Shown piece by piece: positions 27,163-34,990 of a stretch of DNA of 64,000 nt. Location of the stretch: assembly GCF_041379765.1 (NCBI RefSeq), contig NZ_CP166919.1, forward strand, positions 1,860,001 through 1,924,000, in the 5' to 3' direction. This stretch comes from Thalassotalea sp. Sam97. GTDB lineage: Bacteria; Pseudomonadota; Gammaproteobacteria; Enterobacterales; Alteromonadaceae. Under the pieces are notes generated by a model. It ran no database searches, was not told the DNA's origin, and saw nothing but the letters and a program-made list of their open reading frames with translations. The position numbers and the translations under genes were made by a program. Each line of letters begins with the position of its first letter. Position 1 is the stretch's first letter.

Positions 27163-28539
27163 ATGATCAGTGTATTTGATATGTTTTCTATCGGTATCGG
27201 CCCGTCAAGCTCGCATACCGTCGGCCCAATGAGAGCGGCCAATCGTTTTATTGAGTCGTTAAAACAAGCGCAACAATTTGACCACGTAACCCGCATTAAA
27301 GTGGAGTTATTCGGCTCGCTTGGACAAACCGGTATTGGCCATGGTACGGGTAAAGCCTGTATCCTCGGTTTACACGGCGAAGCACCGGAAACCGTTGCTG
27401 TTGAAAAGATCGATAGCATTTTAGAGCAAACGGTTGCTAGCGAACAAATCATGCTCAACAACGAACGCTTAGTCGCTTTTCCTAAGGACGATGCGATCAT
27501 TTATCATCGTCGTAAAACTCTGCCAGCGCATGCCAATGCCATGACCATATTTGCTTATGCTGGTGACGATATGCTACTTGATAAAACCTATTACTCAATC
27601 GGTGGTGGTTTTATTGTTGAAGACAATGAGTTTGAAAAAGAAAAAGACAAAGCTTTGTCATTGCATAGCAATATCGAGCGCCCTTATCGATTCTCAAGCG
27701 CCGATGAACTGCTGGGCTTGTGCGATGAAACAGGTCTTAGTATCAGCTCCATTATGATGGCCAACGAAAAGTGTCTAAATGATGAAAGCTACATTCGTGA
27801 CGAATTAATCAAAATCTGGCAATGCATGTATGCATGTGTTGAGCGCGGTATGAATACCGAAGGTACCCTACCAGGAGGTTTAAAAGTAAAGCGCCGCGCC
27901 CCGAATTTATACCGATTATTGGCTGTCGAAAAAAGTAACGACCCACTTAGCGCCATGGACTGGGTCAACTTATTCGCCTTAGCTGTGAACGAAGAGAATG
28001 CGGCAGGCTCGCAAGTGGTTACTGCACCGACCAATGGTGCGGCCGGCATTTTGCCTGCCGTACTTTGCTACTACGATAAATTCGTTAAGAAAGTATCAGA
28101 CGAAGATTGTATTCGATACTTATTAACCGCCGCCGCCATTGGTATTTTATACAAGACCAACGCCTCAATAAGCGGGGCCGAAGTTGGTTGCCAGGGCGAA
28201 GTAGGTGTTGCTTGTTCAATGGCAGCTGGGGCTTTAACCGAAATTCTTGGCGGTAGCCCAAAACAAGTGGAAAACGCCGCCGAAATTGGCATGGAGCACA
28301 ACTTAGGGCTAACCTGCGATCCGGTTGGCGGCTTAGTGCAAGTGCCTTGTATTGAGCGTAACGCCATGGGTGCAGTAAAAGCCATTAACGCGTCGCGTCT
28401 CGCGATGCGCGGTACCGGTACGCAGAAGGTCTCCCTTGATAAGGTGATAAAAACTATGTGGGATACTGGTCAAGACATGAAGACCAAATACAAAGAAACA
28501 TCGCGCGGCGGTTTGGCCGTTAACATCATTGAATGTTAA
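27163..28539 (+). CDS. sdaA: L-serine ammonia-lyase
   Basis: 458-residue single-chain, iron-sulfur L-serine dehydratase that turns L-serine into pyruvate and ammonia. It starts with MISVFDMFSIGIGPSSSHTVGPM (only the core SSSHTVGP is diagnostic) in the beta domain. The alpha domain has APTNGAAGILPAVLCYY around residue 288, GCQGEVGVACSMAAGAL around 343 and the cluster-region CDPVGGLVQVPC around 385. E. coli has two close paralogues (SdaA, SdaB); I use sdaA because of the pabB-nudL neighbourhood. AGGTAACAAG precedes the ATG. It is followed by a strong terminator. Confidence 0.93.
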   Translation: MISVFDMFSIGIGPSSSHTVGPMRAANRFIESLKQAQQFDHVTRIKVELFGSLGQTGIGHGTGKACILGLHGEAPETVAVEKIDSILEQTVASEQIMLNNERLVAFPKDDAIIYHRRKTLPAHANAMTIFAYAGDDMLLDKTYYSIGGGFIVEDNEFEKEKDKALSLHSNIERPYRFSSADELLGLCDETGLSISSIMMANEKCLNDESYIRDELIKIWQCMYACVERGMNTEGTLPGGLKVKRRAPNLYRLLAVEKSNDPLSAMDWVNLFALAVNEENAAGSQVVTAPTNGAAGILPAVLCYYDKFVKKVSDEDCIRYLLTAAAIGILYKTNASISGAEVGCQGEVGVACSMAAGALTEILGGSPKQVENAAEIGMEHNLGLTCDPVGGLVQVPCIERNAMGAVKAINASRLAMRGTGTQKVSLDKVIKTMWDTGQDMKTKYKETSRGGLAVNIIEC

Positions 28540-28563
28540 TCGCCACTATCTCTAAATAACATG

Positions 28564-28592
28564 AAAAACGGTAGCAGTCGCTACCGTTTTTA
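28564..28592 (+). terminator. Terminator of sdaA
   Basis: AAAAACGGTAGC, loop AGTC, GCTACCGTTTTT: a perfect 12-bp stem with the T run included, 24 bases after the sdaA stop. Confidence 0.92.
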
Positions 28593-28789
28593 TTTGCACG
28601 ACCAAGCAACTGTCAGTCATGATCACGCCAACCATAACCCATGCACCTTAACGATGGTCGAATATTCTTCTCTCTGTCATTTCCTGCTTGTATCGCAAGA
28701 GCCTTTTAAACTTGAAATAAACGTTGAAAGTCACCATGTAACAATAAGTTAACAACAGGGAATAATCGTTCAAATTACTGGGAAATGTC

Positions 28790-29641
28790 ATGCTCATTGA
28801 ACTAGCCATCGCCGATGCCTATGCGGCCGCATTCGAATTTACCGACCTTGATTATATTGATCAGCACCATTGCATGGCGCAATACCTCCCCCACCCTATT
28901 GATTACACAGAGGCTGGTCACTATACCGATGATACGCAAATGAGCATGGCCATCGCCGAATTGTTATTAATTCATGATGTTTGGCACCCCATAACCATTG
29001 CCGATCAGTTTGTTAAGGTTTACCACCGCGATCCCATTGTCGGTTATTCAAGTGAGTTTGAATCATTACTTACTGACGTACCTGATGGTGAACAATTGCT
29101 CGCAAAACTTAACCCGCACAGCGAACGAAATGGCGCAGCAATGCGCTCGGTACCGCTTGGCTTGCTCAGTGACAAAGAAGAGCTGATTGAAAAAGCCGAA
29201 ATGCAAGCGAAAATCACACACGATAGCGATGCGGGCATATTTTCAGCAAAAGCCATCGCCTTAGCTGCACATTATTTTGCTTACAATCTTGGTGAAAAAT
29301 CACAGCTTAACCGTTTTCTTGAAACAGAATTGTTTATGCCGGTGGATAATAACAAAACAACACCGTGTGCATGCGATGGCTATGATACCGTCGATGCGGT
29401 GGTCACGGTACTCATGAAATCGCGCTCGCTAGGTGAAGTCATTGATATCGCGGTTCGCATGGGTGGCGATACCGACAGCGTCGCCGCCATCGCTTGTGGA
29501 ATCGCATCGCTATCAAAGCAATATCACAACGACCTATCAGAGTTTTTCTATCAAGACTTTATTGGGAGTAACCATAGCCAATATGGGGCAAGTTACTTAT
29601 TGGACCTAGATAACAAGCTGCGTAACAAATTCTTAGCTTAA
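28790..29641 (+). CDS. ADP-ribosylglycohydrolase family protein
   Basis: 283-residue protein of the DraG/ARH fold. Metal-binding motifs are present at both ends: YTDDTQMSMA (residues 45-54), which supplies the first Mg2+ ligands, and MGGDTDSVAAIACG near residue 225, which supplies the second set. Members remove ADP-ribose from proteins, nucleic acids or small metabolites. The N-terminus begins almost directly with the first helix (MLIELAIADAYAAAFEF) where G-D-A-x-G is usual; here the glycine of the canonical GDALG turn is missing. No ADP-ribosyltransferase is nearby, so the target is unknown. GGGA seven bases before the ATG supports the start. Confidence 0.85.
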   Translation: MLIELAIADAYAAAFEFTDLDYIDQHHCMAQYLPHPIDYTEAGHYTDDTQMSMAIAELLLIHDVWHPITIADQFVKVYHRDPIVGYSSEFESLLTDVPDGEQLLAKLNPHSERNGAAMRSVPLGLLSDKEELIEKAEMQAKITHDSDAGIFSAKAIALAAHYFAYNLGEKSQLNRFLETELFMPVDNNKTTPCACDGYDTVDAVVTVLMKSRSLGEVIDIAVRMGGDTDSVAAIACGIASLSKQYHNDLSEFFYQDFIGSNHSQYGASYLLDLDNKLRNKFLA

Positions 29642-29690
29642 GCATTTTGTCAGAAAACCAACAAAGCCTCATTAAAAAGCAATAAAATAA

Positions 29691-29732
29691 CTAACGACAT
29701 TTGACGACCGATAAGCGCCAACCAAACGTTAG
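29691..29732. repeat. 42-base imperfect hairpin with CTAACG/CGTTAG ends, attC-like
   Basis: CTAACG (29691-29696) pairs with CGTTAG (29727-29732); after three unpaired bases TTTG pairs with CAAA inside. On the minus strand, the orientation of the next genes, it begins with GTCTAAC, the form of an integron R'' box, 33 bases after the stop of the small membrane protein gene. It is shorter than proven attC sites. Confidence 0.4.
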
Positions 29733-29765
29733 ACAGTTGTCTTTTATTTTTTATTGGTGAACGAA

Positions 29766-30080
29766 TTACTCTATTGTTGTATTGTTTAATGAGTAATTCC
29801 ATACCTTGTAGAAGTAGAAAGCGTAACCTAGCCCCAACGTCAGCAGAGAAATAACAATCCAAAGAATTACGTGACCTATATTCCCGAACATATCGGTATG
29901 GCATAGCATTTTTCTTGGATTTCCGTTCTCATCAATAACCATGGTACGATTGATAACGAACTTTGAAAATGAATATGGGAAAAAGAATACAGCAATCCCA
30001 AACGTCAATAGGGTCAATATAAACCAAATAATTAAGTGTCCTAAAATATCAATCGTTCCAACATCCGCTTGAATTCTCAT
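29766..30080 (-). CDS. Small membrane protein with internal duplication
   Basis: 104 residues, unknown function. Two similar halves are visible: GHLIIWFILTLLTFGIAVFF at about residues 14-33 and GHVILWIVISLLTLGLGYAF at about 67-86, each followed by a FYxxK/SFSK-type basic aromatic segment and an N-x-T. Each half has one long hydrophobic segment or a hairpin. A short polar linker with MVIDENGNPRKM joins them. GGAGCAAAA stands before the ATG. It sits between the lipoprotein gene and the attC-like hairpin, in a part of the window that looks accessory. Confidence 0.65.
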   Translation of the reverse strand: MRIQADVGTIDILGHLIIWFILTLLTFGIAVFFFPYSFSKFVINRTMVIDENGNPRKMLCHTDMFGNIGHVILWIVISLLTLGLGYAFYFYKVWNYSLNNTTIE

Positions 30081-30190
30081 TTTTGCTCCTTGCTATCATT
30101 ATTCTTTGACGATTTCGTATCAGCCAACAGGCTGACGTTTAAGTTACAGTTTGCTTGGTGATTATTCACGACGCATGCCGGACCGTGAAA

Positions 30191-30532
30191 TTAGGCCTGC
30201 TTGCTTATATGCTGTTGATTTTCTGACAAGTTTGAAGGGCATTGCTGCTGATATTCAAGCCAATGCACAGTATTTTTATATATAACAATGCTACCGGCAT
30301 ATAGCGTCGTGGTTATTGGTAAGGAAAGCCCCACCACAGCGAGACAGGCAAGCGCGGCTTCATTTTTCATACCGTCGCAAATGAGCGGTAGGTCCTTACC
30401 AGCTTTGTCGTATTTTATTTTATAGGTATAACTGGTGGTATCACATCCCTTATGCGCTTTATCGATAACAGGTTTAGCCACACAACCATTAAGCAGCAGG
30501 AAAGCCGCCAACAGCCAATAGTGTTTGGTCAT
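30191..30532 (-). CDS. Putative lipoprotein of unknown function
   Basis: 113 residues. The signal peptide ends in the lipobox LLLNGC, with the lipidated cysteine at about residue 17. The mature part has four further cysteines, which might form disulfides, and a hydrophobic segment ACLAVVGLSLPITTTLYAGSIVIY (partly quoted region about residues 62-85) that could be a second membrane anchor. I do not recognise the family. It lies between the propeller-like gene and the small duplicated membrane protein, all on the minus strand, with separate gaps of 37 and 110 bases. Confidence 0.6.
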   Translation of the reverse strand: MTKHYWLLAAFLLLNGCVAKPVIDKAHKGCDTTSYTYKIKYDKAGKDLPLICDGMKNEAALACLAVVGLSLPITTTLYAGSIVIYKNTVHWLEYQQQCPSNLSENQQHISKQA

Positions 30533-30569
30533 TAATTTTAGCTCCGGCAGCGCTTACATCTTTGCATGC

Positions 30570-31559
30570 TTAATCTTCAACAGAGCACACGAACGCTAAT
30601 TTATCGCCTTGCTCATTTACCGCTAAGCGGGTTACTTTACCGCGGCAACTTGCGCTCATATCGGCAAAGGGTTGCCAATTTTCTGACATATCTTGTGGTG
30701 TTATTGGCGATTTCCAATCGTTATTTTGCATAATAACGTTACCATGTGCTGATAATAAACGACCATCCGGGTGCCAAGCATAGTACATGTTATCATCAGG
30801 TAGCGTGGTATGCTCTGATACCGAATTGGTGTCTGCGTTATACACCTTTAACTGCCAGCGCCCTTGTTTCTCCTTGGTATAGCTAAAACCTTCCTGGTTC
30901 GGTACAGAGCGTAACGTACGGCCAATATTGGTATCAACCAAGGTACTTTTTCCTGTGCGTACATCCGCTCGCTCGAGTCGCATCGGTTCACCAAGCACAA
31001 ATAACAACAACTCATCAGCGTTTAGCCACACATGATAGCCAACGTCATACACTTCGGGTAACAAGACTTCTCCCATCAAGGTTTTTCCTTGCGGATCGCC
31101 ACTGTTATACGGATAGCGGTGCAATAATTGCTTGCCAGAGCGCCCTACTCTGATCACACTAAAATGCTCACCATCTGGGGTAATCGTTGGCGAATATTCA
31201 CTGGCTAATGTGTTGGTTAAATTAATCGTTTGCTGAGTAGTTAAGTCAAAACGCATACTGTCGGTTTGCACTTGCTGTTGTTCACCGTTATCAATAGAAC
31301 CAATGGTAAACATCGACGTATACAACAAAGCTTTATCAACTTTTGAAAAGTGTGGCTGATTATCATAGCCCACTCGATTCGTAATATTACGTACATTCGT
31401 CACCTTACCTTCGACGATGTCCGCTACAATCAGCTCATCTTCCACAGCCTTTGCCGTCAATGTAAACGAAGACAGCAAAGCACCAGAAACTAACAGCGTC
31501 TGTACACTGCGACACGCGATATGACGAGATAATGAACTCAAACACGGCAAGCTAAACAC
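30570..31559 (-). CDS. Periplasmic TolB-like/PD40 propeller protein
   Basis: 329 residues. A signal peptide with a long n-region ends near TLTAKAVED (about residue 40). The mature part has repeated PD40-like blocks, such as QPHFSKVDKALLYTS, SPTITPDGEHFSVIR and AWHPDGRLLSAHGN, which indicate a beta-propeller of five or six blades. There is no enzymatic domain, unlike the S9 peptidase at 20.7-22.7 kb, whose propeller is related in type. Similar stand-alone proteins are found in Alteromonadales without known function; binding of a ligand or partner in the periplasm is inferred from the fold. Confidence 0.75.
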   Translation of the reverse strand: MFSLPCLSSLSRHIACRSVQTLLVSGALLSSFTLTAKAVEDELIVADIVEGKVTNVRNITNRVGYDNQPHFSKVDKALLYTSMFTIGSIDNGEQQQVQTDSMRFDLTTQQTINLTNTLASEYSPTITPDGEHFSVIRVGRSGKQLLHRYPYNSGDPQGKTLMGEVLLPEVYDVGYHVWLNADELLLFVLGEPMRLERADVRTGKSTLVDTNIGRTLRSVPNQEGFSYTKEKQGRWQLKVYNADTNSVSEHTTLPDDNMYYAWHPDGRLLSAHGNVIMQNNDWKSPITPQDMSENWQPFADMSASCRGKVTRLAVNEQGDKLAFVCSVED

Positions 31560-31780
31560 AACAAGACTCCCATTTTAGTATTATTTTTATTATCAAATTG
31601 CGATATATGCATTAACTCTCAAGGAATATCAACTTAAAGTCAATGGCTTAGCACATTTAAAGCATGACACTGGCAACTCATTTACCTATATTCCCTGAGC
31701 CAGTATGATGTGCTTGGCTAGCAAAAGTAATATTGCTATGGTAGAGCAATACACACTTAGCCCATAGAGAAACAACAACC

Positions 31781-32140
31781 GTGACACAACATCATAAGAT
31801 CAACTATGTAGAGCTACCATCTCAAGATCTCGATAAAACCAAGCAATTCTTTAGCACTGTCTTTGCATGGCAATTTGAAGATTACGGTCCCGATTACACA
31901 GCTTTTGCCAATCAAGGTATAGACGGTGGCTTTTTTAAAAGCGCGTTAGCATCAACCACTTCGCAAGGGGGCGCGTTAATTGTGCTGTACAGCGACAACC
32001 TAGAGCACACTCTAGGGCAAGTTAAAGACGCTGGCGGACATATTATCAAACCGATTTTTGATTTTCCTGGTGGGCGACGTTTTCAATTTTTAGAGCCTGG
32101 CGGTAATGAGTTTGCTGTCTGGTCCAAGCCTTTGCGCTAA
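31781..32140 (+). CDS. VOC family protein (glyoxalase/bleomycin-resistance fold)
   Basis: 119 residues, two beta-alpha-beta-beta-beta modules. INYVELPSQDLDKTKQFFS opens the first and GGHIIKPIFDFPGGRRFQFLEPGGNEFAVW closes the second, the usual pattern of the small VOC proteins. A metal site is possible from the early Glu and the late Glu (GNEFAVW). The specific reaction cannot be told. It starts with GTG and is followed after nine bases by the YjdF-like gene, so they are probably cotranscribed. Confidence 0.82.
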   Translation: MTQHHKINYVELPSQDLDKTKQFFSTVFAWQFEDYGPDYTAFANQGIDGGFFKSALASTTSQGGALIVLYSDNLEHTLGQVKDAGGHIIKPIFDFPGGRRFQFLEPGGNEFAVWSKPLR

Positions 32141-32149
32141 GGAAGCGGC

Positions 32150-32761
32150 ATGTTTACAAAGCAATATATCAAGTATGTTTGGCTCGTCATTTTTGTAACT
32201 ACGCTTATTTGGTCAGGGATCGATCCAAAAGATCAATTCACCTGGTTTCTCGAGGTACTACCTGCGCTAATCGCGGCTGTTTTAATCATCGCTACATATA
32301 AGTCATTTAAGCTAACGCCATTATTGTATTTTTTCATATTGCTTCACTGCGTGGTACTGATGATTGGCGGTCATTATACCTATGCCGAAGTGCCTTTTTT
32401 TGACGGTTTGTTGGGTAGTGAACGCAATAACTACGATAAAGTCGGTCACTTTTTTCAAGGTTTTGTTCCAGCTCTCGTGGCCAGAGAAATTTTAATTCGT
32501 AACTCGGTAATTAATGGAAAGTACTGGTGCCACTTTCTGGTGATTTGCGTATGCCTAGCATTCAGTGCCTTTTATGAGTTGATTGAATGGTGGGTAGCAC
32601 TGGCCAGTGGTGAGGACGCCGACGCCTTCTTGGGTACCCAAGGGTATGTTTGGGACACACAATCAGACATGGGCTTTGCCTTAATTGGCGCGATATGCGC
32701 GTTATTAGCGCTATCTAAATGGCACAACCATCAACTAAAACACAAAACAGCGCATTCATAA
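32150..32761 (+). CDS. YjdF-like DUF2238 membrane protein
   Basis: 203 residues with about five to six helices. The conserved family blocks FFDGLLGSERNNYDKVGHFFQG (about residues 84-105, core NNYDKVGHFFQG), FYELIEWW near 143 and FLGTQGYVWDTQSDMG near 163 are all present and place it in DUF2238, the family of E. coli YjdF. Function unknown; conserved Asp/His/Glu residues in the membrane might be catalytic. GGAAG stands five bases before the ATG. It forms a small plus-strand unit with the VOC gene and the following tautomerase-like gene. Confidence 0.85.
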   Translation: MFTKQYIKYVWLVIFVTTLIWSGIDPKDQFTWFLEVLPALIAAVLIIATYKSFKLTPLLYFFILLHCVVLMIGGHYTYAEVPFFDGLLGSERNNYDKVGHFFQGFVPALVAREILIRNSVINGKYWCHFLVICVCLAFSAFYELIEWWVALASGEDADAFLGTQGYVWDTQSDMGFALIGAICALLALSKWHNHQLKHKTAHS

Positions 32762-32774
32762 TACAAGGATCCCC

Positions 32775-33122
32775 ATGCCACATTTTATTATTCATTGCTC
32801 AGACGATATTCTCCAATCGATGCCACAGAGTGAGTTCAATCAACACGTATATTCTGTTGCAGCTCATTCTGGCCTATTTGTTTCAGGCGACATAAAAGTG
32901 CGGGTGCAAGCCTTTTCGACTTACTTAGTGGGTGAGCAACAACAGTCTTTTATCCATGTGTTTGCCAGTATCATGCAAGGCAGAACCGTCGAGCAGCGTG
33001 CTGCTTTATCAAGGGCCGTGGTCACAAAACTGACCTCATTGTTTCCAGATACACCGAACATCGCGATGAACGTCGATGAGTTTGAAAAGGCTACCTATTG
33101 TAATAAAGCAATGTTAGGGTAA
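32775..33122 (+). CDS. 5-carboxymethyl-2-hydroxymuconate delta-isomerase-like tautomerase
   Basis: 115-residue protein of the CHMI branch of the tautomerase superfamily. Proline follows the initiator methionine (MPHFIIHCSDDIL); after Met removal it would be the catalytic base. FVSGDIKVRVQAFSTYLVG in the middle and a C-terminal MNVDEFEKATYCNKAML match the family. In homoprotocatechuate degradation it isomerises a ring-cleavage product, but none of the other pathway genes are here, so the role may differ. It is 13 bases after the YjdF-like gene, with AAGGA before its ATG. Confidence 0.82.
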   Translation: MPHFIIHCSDDILQSMPQSEFNQHVYSVAAHSGLFVSGDIKVRVQAFSTYLVGEQQQSFIHVFASIMQGRTVEQRAALSRAVVTKLTSLFPDTPNIAMNVDEFEKATYCNKAMLG

Positions 33123-33178
33123 ATGTTCTATGGTCTGCGTAGTCTGTCTATAACGTACAATAAAATAGGAAAAATAAC

Positions 33179-33442
33179 ATGTATGAAGCGCTATTAGTGC
33201 CCATCATTTGTATGTTAGCTGGTTCGTTCTTTGTTGTCCGTAATTTGCTACACATACTGCATCAAGACAAATTATTGCATTATCTCAACACAAGTCCTAA
33301 GGCAATTTGCTTGGTTAAACATGTTGGTATCGACAAAGCCGCCACGATCGCAAAACGTTATTTACTACCAATTGGTATGCTCGTCGGTTTGGCTATTTTG
33401 GGGGTAGGTATCACCTCTTTGACGGTGATTGCATCGGCGTAA
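33179..33442 (+). CDS. Small membrane protein of unknown function
   Basis: 87 residues with two hydrophobic segments (about 6-22 and 62-84) joined by a cationic loop containing HQDKLLHYLNTSPKAICL and a KRYLLP segment. I do not recognise the family. AGGAAAAATAAC gives a good ribosome binding site. It follows the tautomerase gene by 56 bases and could be the last gene of that unit. Confidence 0.6.
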   Translation: MYEALLVPIICMLAGSFFVVRNLLHILHQDKLLHYLNTSPKAICLVKHVGIDKAATIAKRYLLPIGMLVGLAILGVGITSLTVIASA

Positions 33443-33471
33443 TCACCGTGCTTGGCTACACGCCGCTGTTT

Positions 33472-34275
33472 TTATGTTCGCGTCTCTAATTGCTCAATGA
33501 ATGCCATGTAACGTTCAATCGAACTGGGATCGCCTCTATTGGTTTGCATCACGCCGCGCTGATATTGATAGCTGAACAATTCAAACCACAGGTTTAAATG
33601 ACAAGCGGCCTTGTTTTGCTCAAACAGCGCCAATGCGACAGCAGCAACTTCAGCCGTGGCTAACTGCCCTTCTTGCACCGCTTTGCGAACCTGATACCGC
33701 GAATCAAATACTCGCTCAATGCCGACATTAGTCATGGCTTTTATATCGACAAGTTGCTCAGCCAAGGCATCGACATTAATACTTAACATAGGTAAGTGGT
33801 GTAAATACGCACTCTTACGATACATTTTTTTTGCTTGTCGCCAGGTAGCATCAAGCAAAATCAGTAATGGCGTTTTATCCGTATCGACAATAGCATTAAG
33901 CTGTTGCTGACTCTCAAGAACGAGTTGCCCTGGGTTGGCGTAGTCTTTTGGAAACACCACAAACGGCTGATATTGAGGATCGGATATTAACGTAAGTAAA
34001 CCTTCATTAACGTCGGTGCGATGCCACAAAAATGCATGCGTATCGTCAATCACATCGGCAATTAAACGACCGGTATTGCTTGGTTTTAACACCTCATCGT
34101 CATACATCAATAGCGCAAAAGCCACCTTAGTGTCGCTTACTTGTCGCCATTGGCAAATACAATACTGAATATTAAGGCGACACAGCTCACAGCGCTGAGT
34201 TTTCGCACCACGGGCTTTAAACGGACGCGTGCTTATCGATTTTCGGTATTGATACAGTTGCTGAACCGCATGCAT
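33472..34275 (-). CDS. DTW-domain tRNA-uridine aminocarboxypropyltransferase (TapT-like)
   Basis: 267 residues. The cysteine cluster CELCRLNIQYCICQW (about residues 29-43) and the DTW signature in LLDATWRQAKKMYRKS (about 145-160) define the DTW family. E. coli TapT (YfiP) of this family adds the 3-amino-3-carboxypropyl group of SAM to uridine 47 in tRNA. The second motif here reads DATW rather than DGTW, normal variation. The position next to ycgN, 21 bases away in the same direction, suggests a joint transcript, although the two functions are not known to be linked. Confidence 0.83.
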   Translation of the reverse strand: MHAVQQLYQYRKSISTRPFKARGAKTQRCELCRLNIQYCICQWRQVSDTKVAFALLMYDDEVLKPSNTGRLIADVIDDTHAFLWHRTDVNEGLLTLISDPQYQPFVVFPKDYANPGQLVLESQQQLNAIVDTDKTPLLILLDATWRQAKKMYRKSAYLHHLPMLSINVDALAEQLVDIKAMTNVGIERVFDSRYQVRKAVQEGQLATAEVAAVALALFEQNKAACHLNLWFELFSYQYQRGVMQTNRGDPSSIERYMAFIEQLETRT

Positions 34276-34296
34276 GGTTAAAGACTCTAACTCGGT

Positions 34297-34866
34297 TTAA
34301 TCGATATCGTCAGTTGGCCAAGTGACGATGTGATCTTCATAATCTTGCAGATCAACATCATCATCTTTAAATACTTTGCCACGTACCGACATGCCTGCTG
34401 TATGCATCGCCGATTTTTTGCCTTTGTTTAATAACGGGTGCCAGCTTGGCATACCTCGACCTTCGTGCAAACGACGGTAGGTACAACTTTGTGGCATAAA
34501 AAAGATATCTTGCAGGTTGTCTTTGGTTAGTTTTACACAATCTGGCACCAGTTTGGTTCGCTCTTCGTAGCGCGAGCAACTGCAACTGCGATCATTAAGT
34601 AGATGACAAACAACGTTGGTATAAATTATCTCCTCGCCTTCACGAATATAGTCGGTAGGCACCTGTATACCTTCATCTGGAAGCTCAGCATCATCAGGAT
34701 GCTCTTCTTCAATGATTTTGTGCAAACAGCACTTACCACAACCATCACAGAGCATCTCCCACTCTTGCTCGGTCATTTCTTCTAAGCGTTTAGTTTGCCA
34801 AAATGGCTCGATGGTTTGCTTGGCCGATTTTTTCGGTGCTTGGCGTTGGCGATTTTTTTTACTCAT
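34297..34866 (-). CDS. ycgN: YcgN family cysteine-cluster protein (UPF0260)
   Basis: 189 residues. Eight cysteines are arranged as in the YkgJ/CxxCxxCC-type cluster family: CDGCGKCCLHK near residue 41, then VVCHLLNDRSCSCSRY near 86 and VPDCVKL near 109. This cluster is thought to bind a metal or iron-sulfur centre. The N-terminus is strongly basic (MSKKNRQRQAPKKSAKQT), longer than in E. coli YcgN (about 150 residues), which could reflect a nucleic-acid contact or a different start. Function is unknown. In E. coli ycgN also lies near ycgL. Confidence 0.85.
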   Translation of the reverse strand: MSKKNRQRQAPKKSAKQTIEPFWQTKRLEEMTEQEWEMLCDGCGKCCLHKIIEEEHPDDAELPDEGIQVPTDYIREGEEIIYTNVVCHLLNDRSCSCSRYEERTKLVPDCVKLTKDNLQDIFFMPQSCTYRRLHEGRGMPSWHPLLNKGKKSAMHTAGMSVRGKVFKDDDVDLQDYEDHIVTWPTDDID

Positions 34867-34990
34867 GGTGTGTCTAATCGTATCAGTGACTGTAAAAAGC
34901 TAGGCTATAAAAATTAGGCTCTTTGTGTGCTGAGCATAGTCATTCACAAAGTGCCTAAGTATACCACTCACATGGCCATATCCGCAGGGG

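Noticed and set aside
28561..28752. 63-codon frame after sdaA
   Set aside because: Its first part is the sdaA terminator hairpin; no ribosome binding site.
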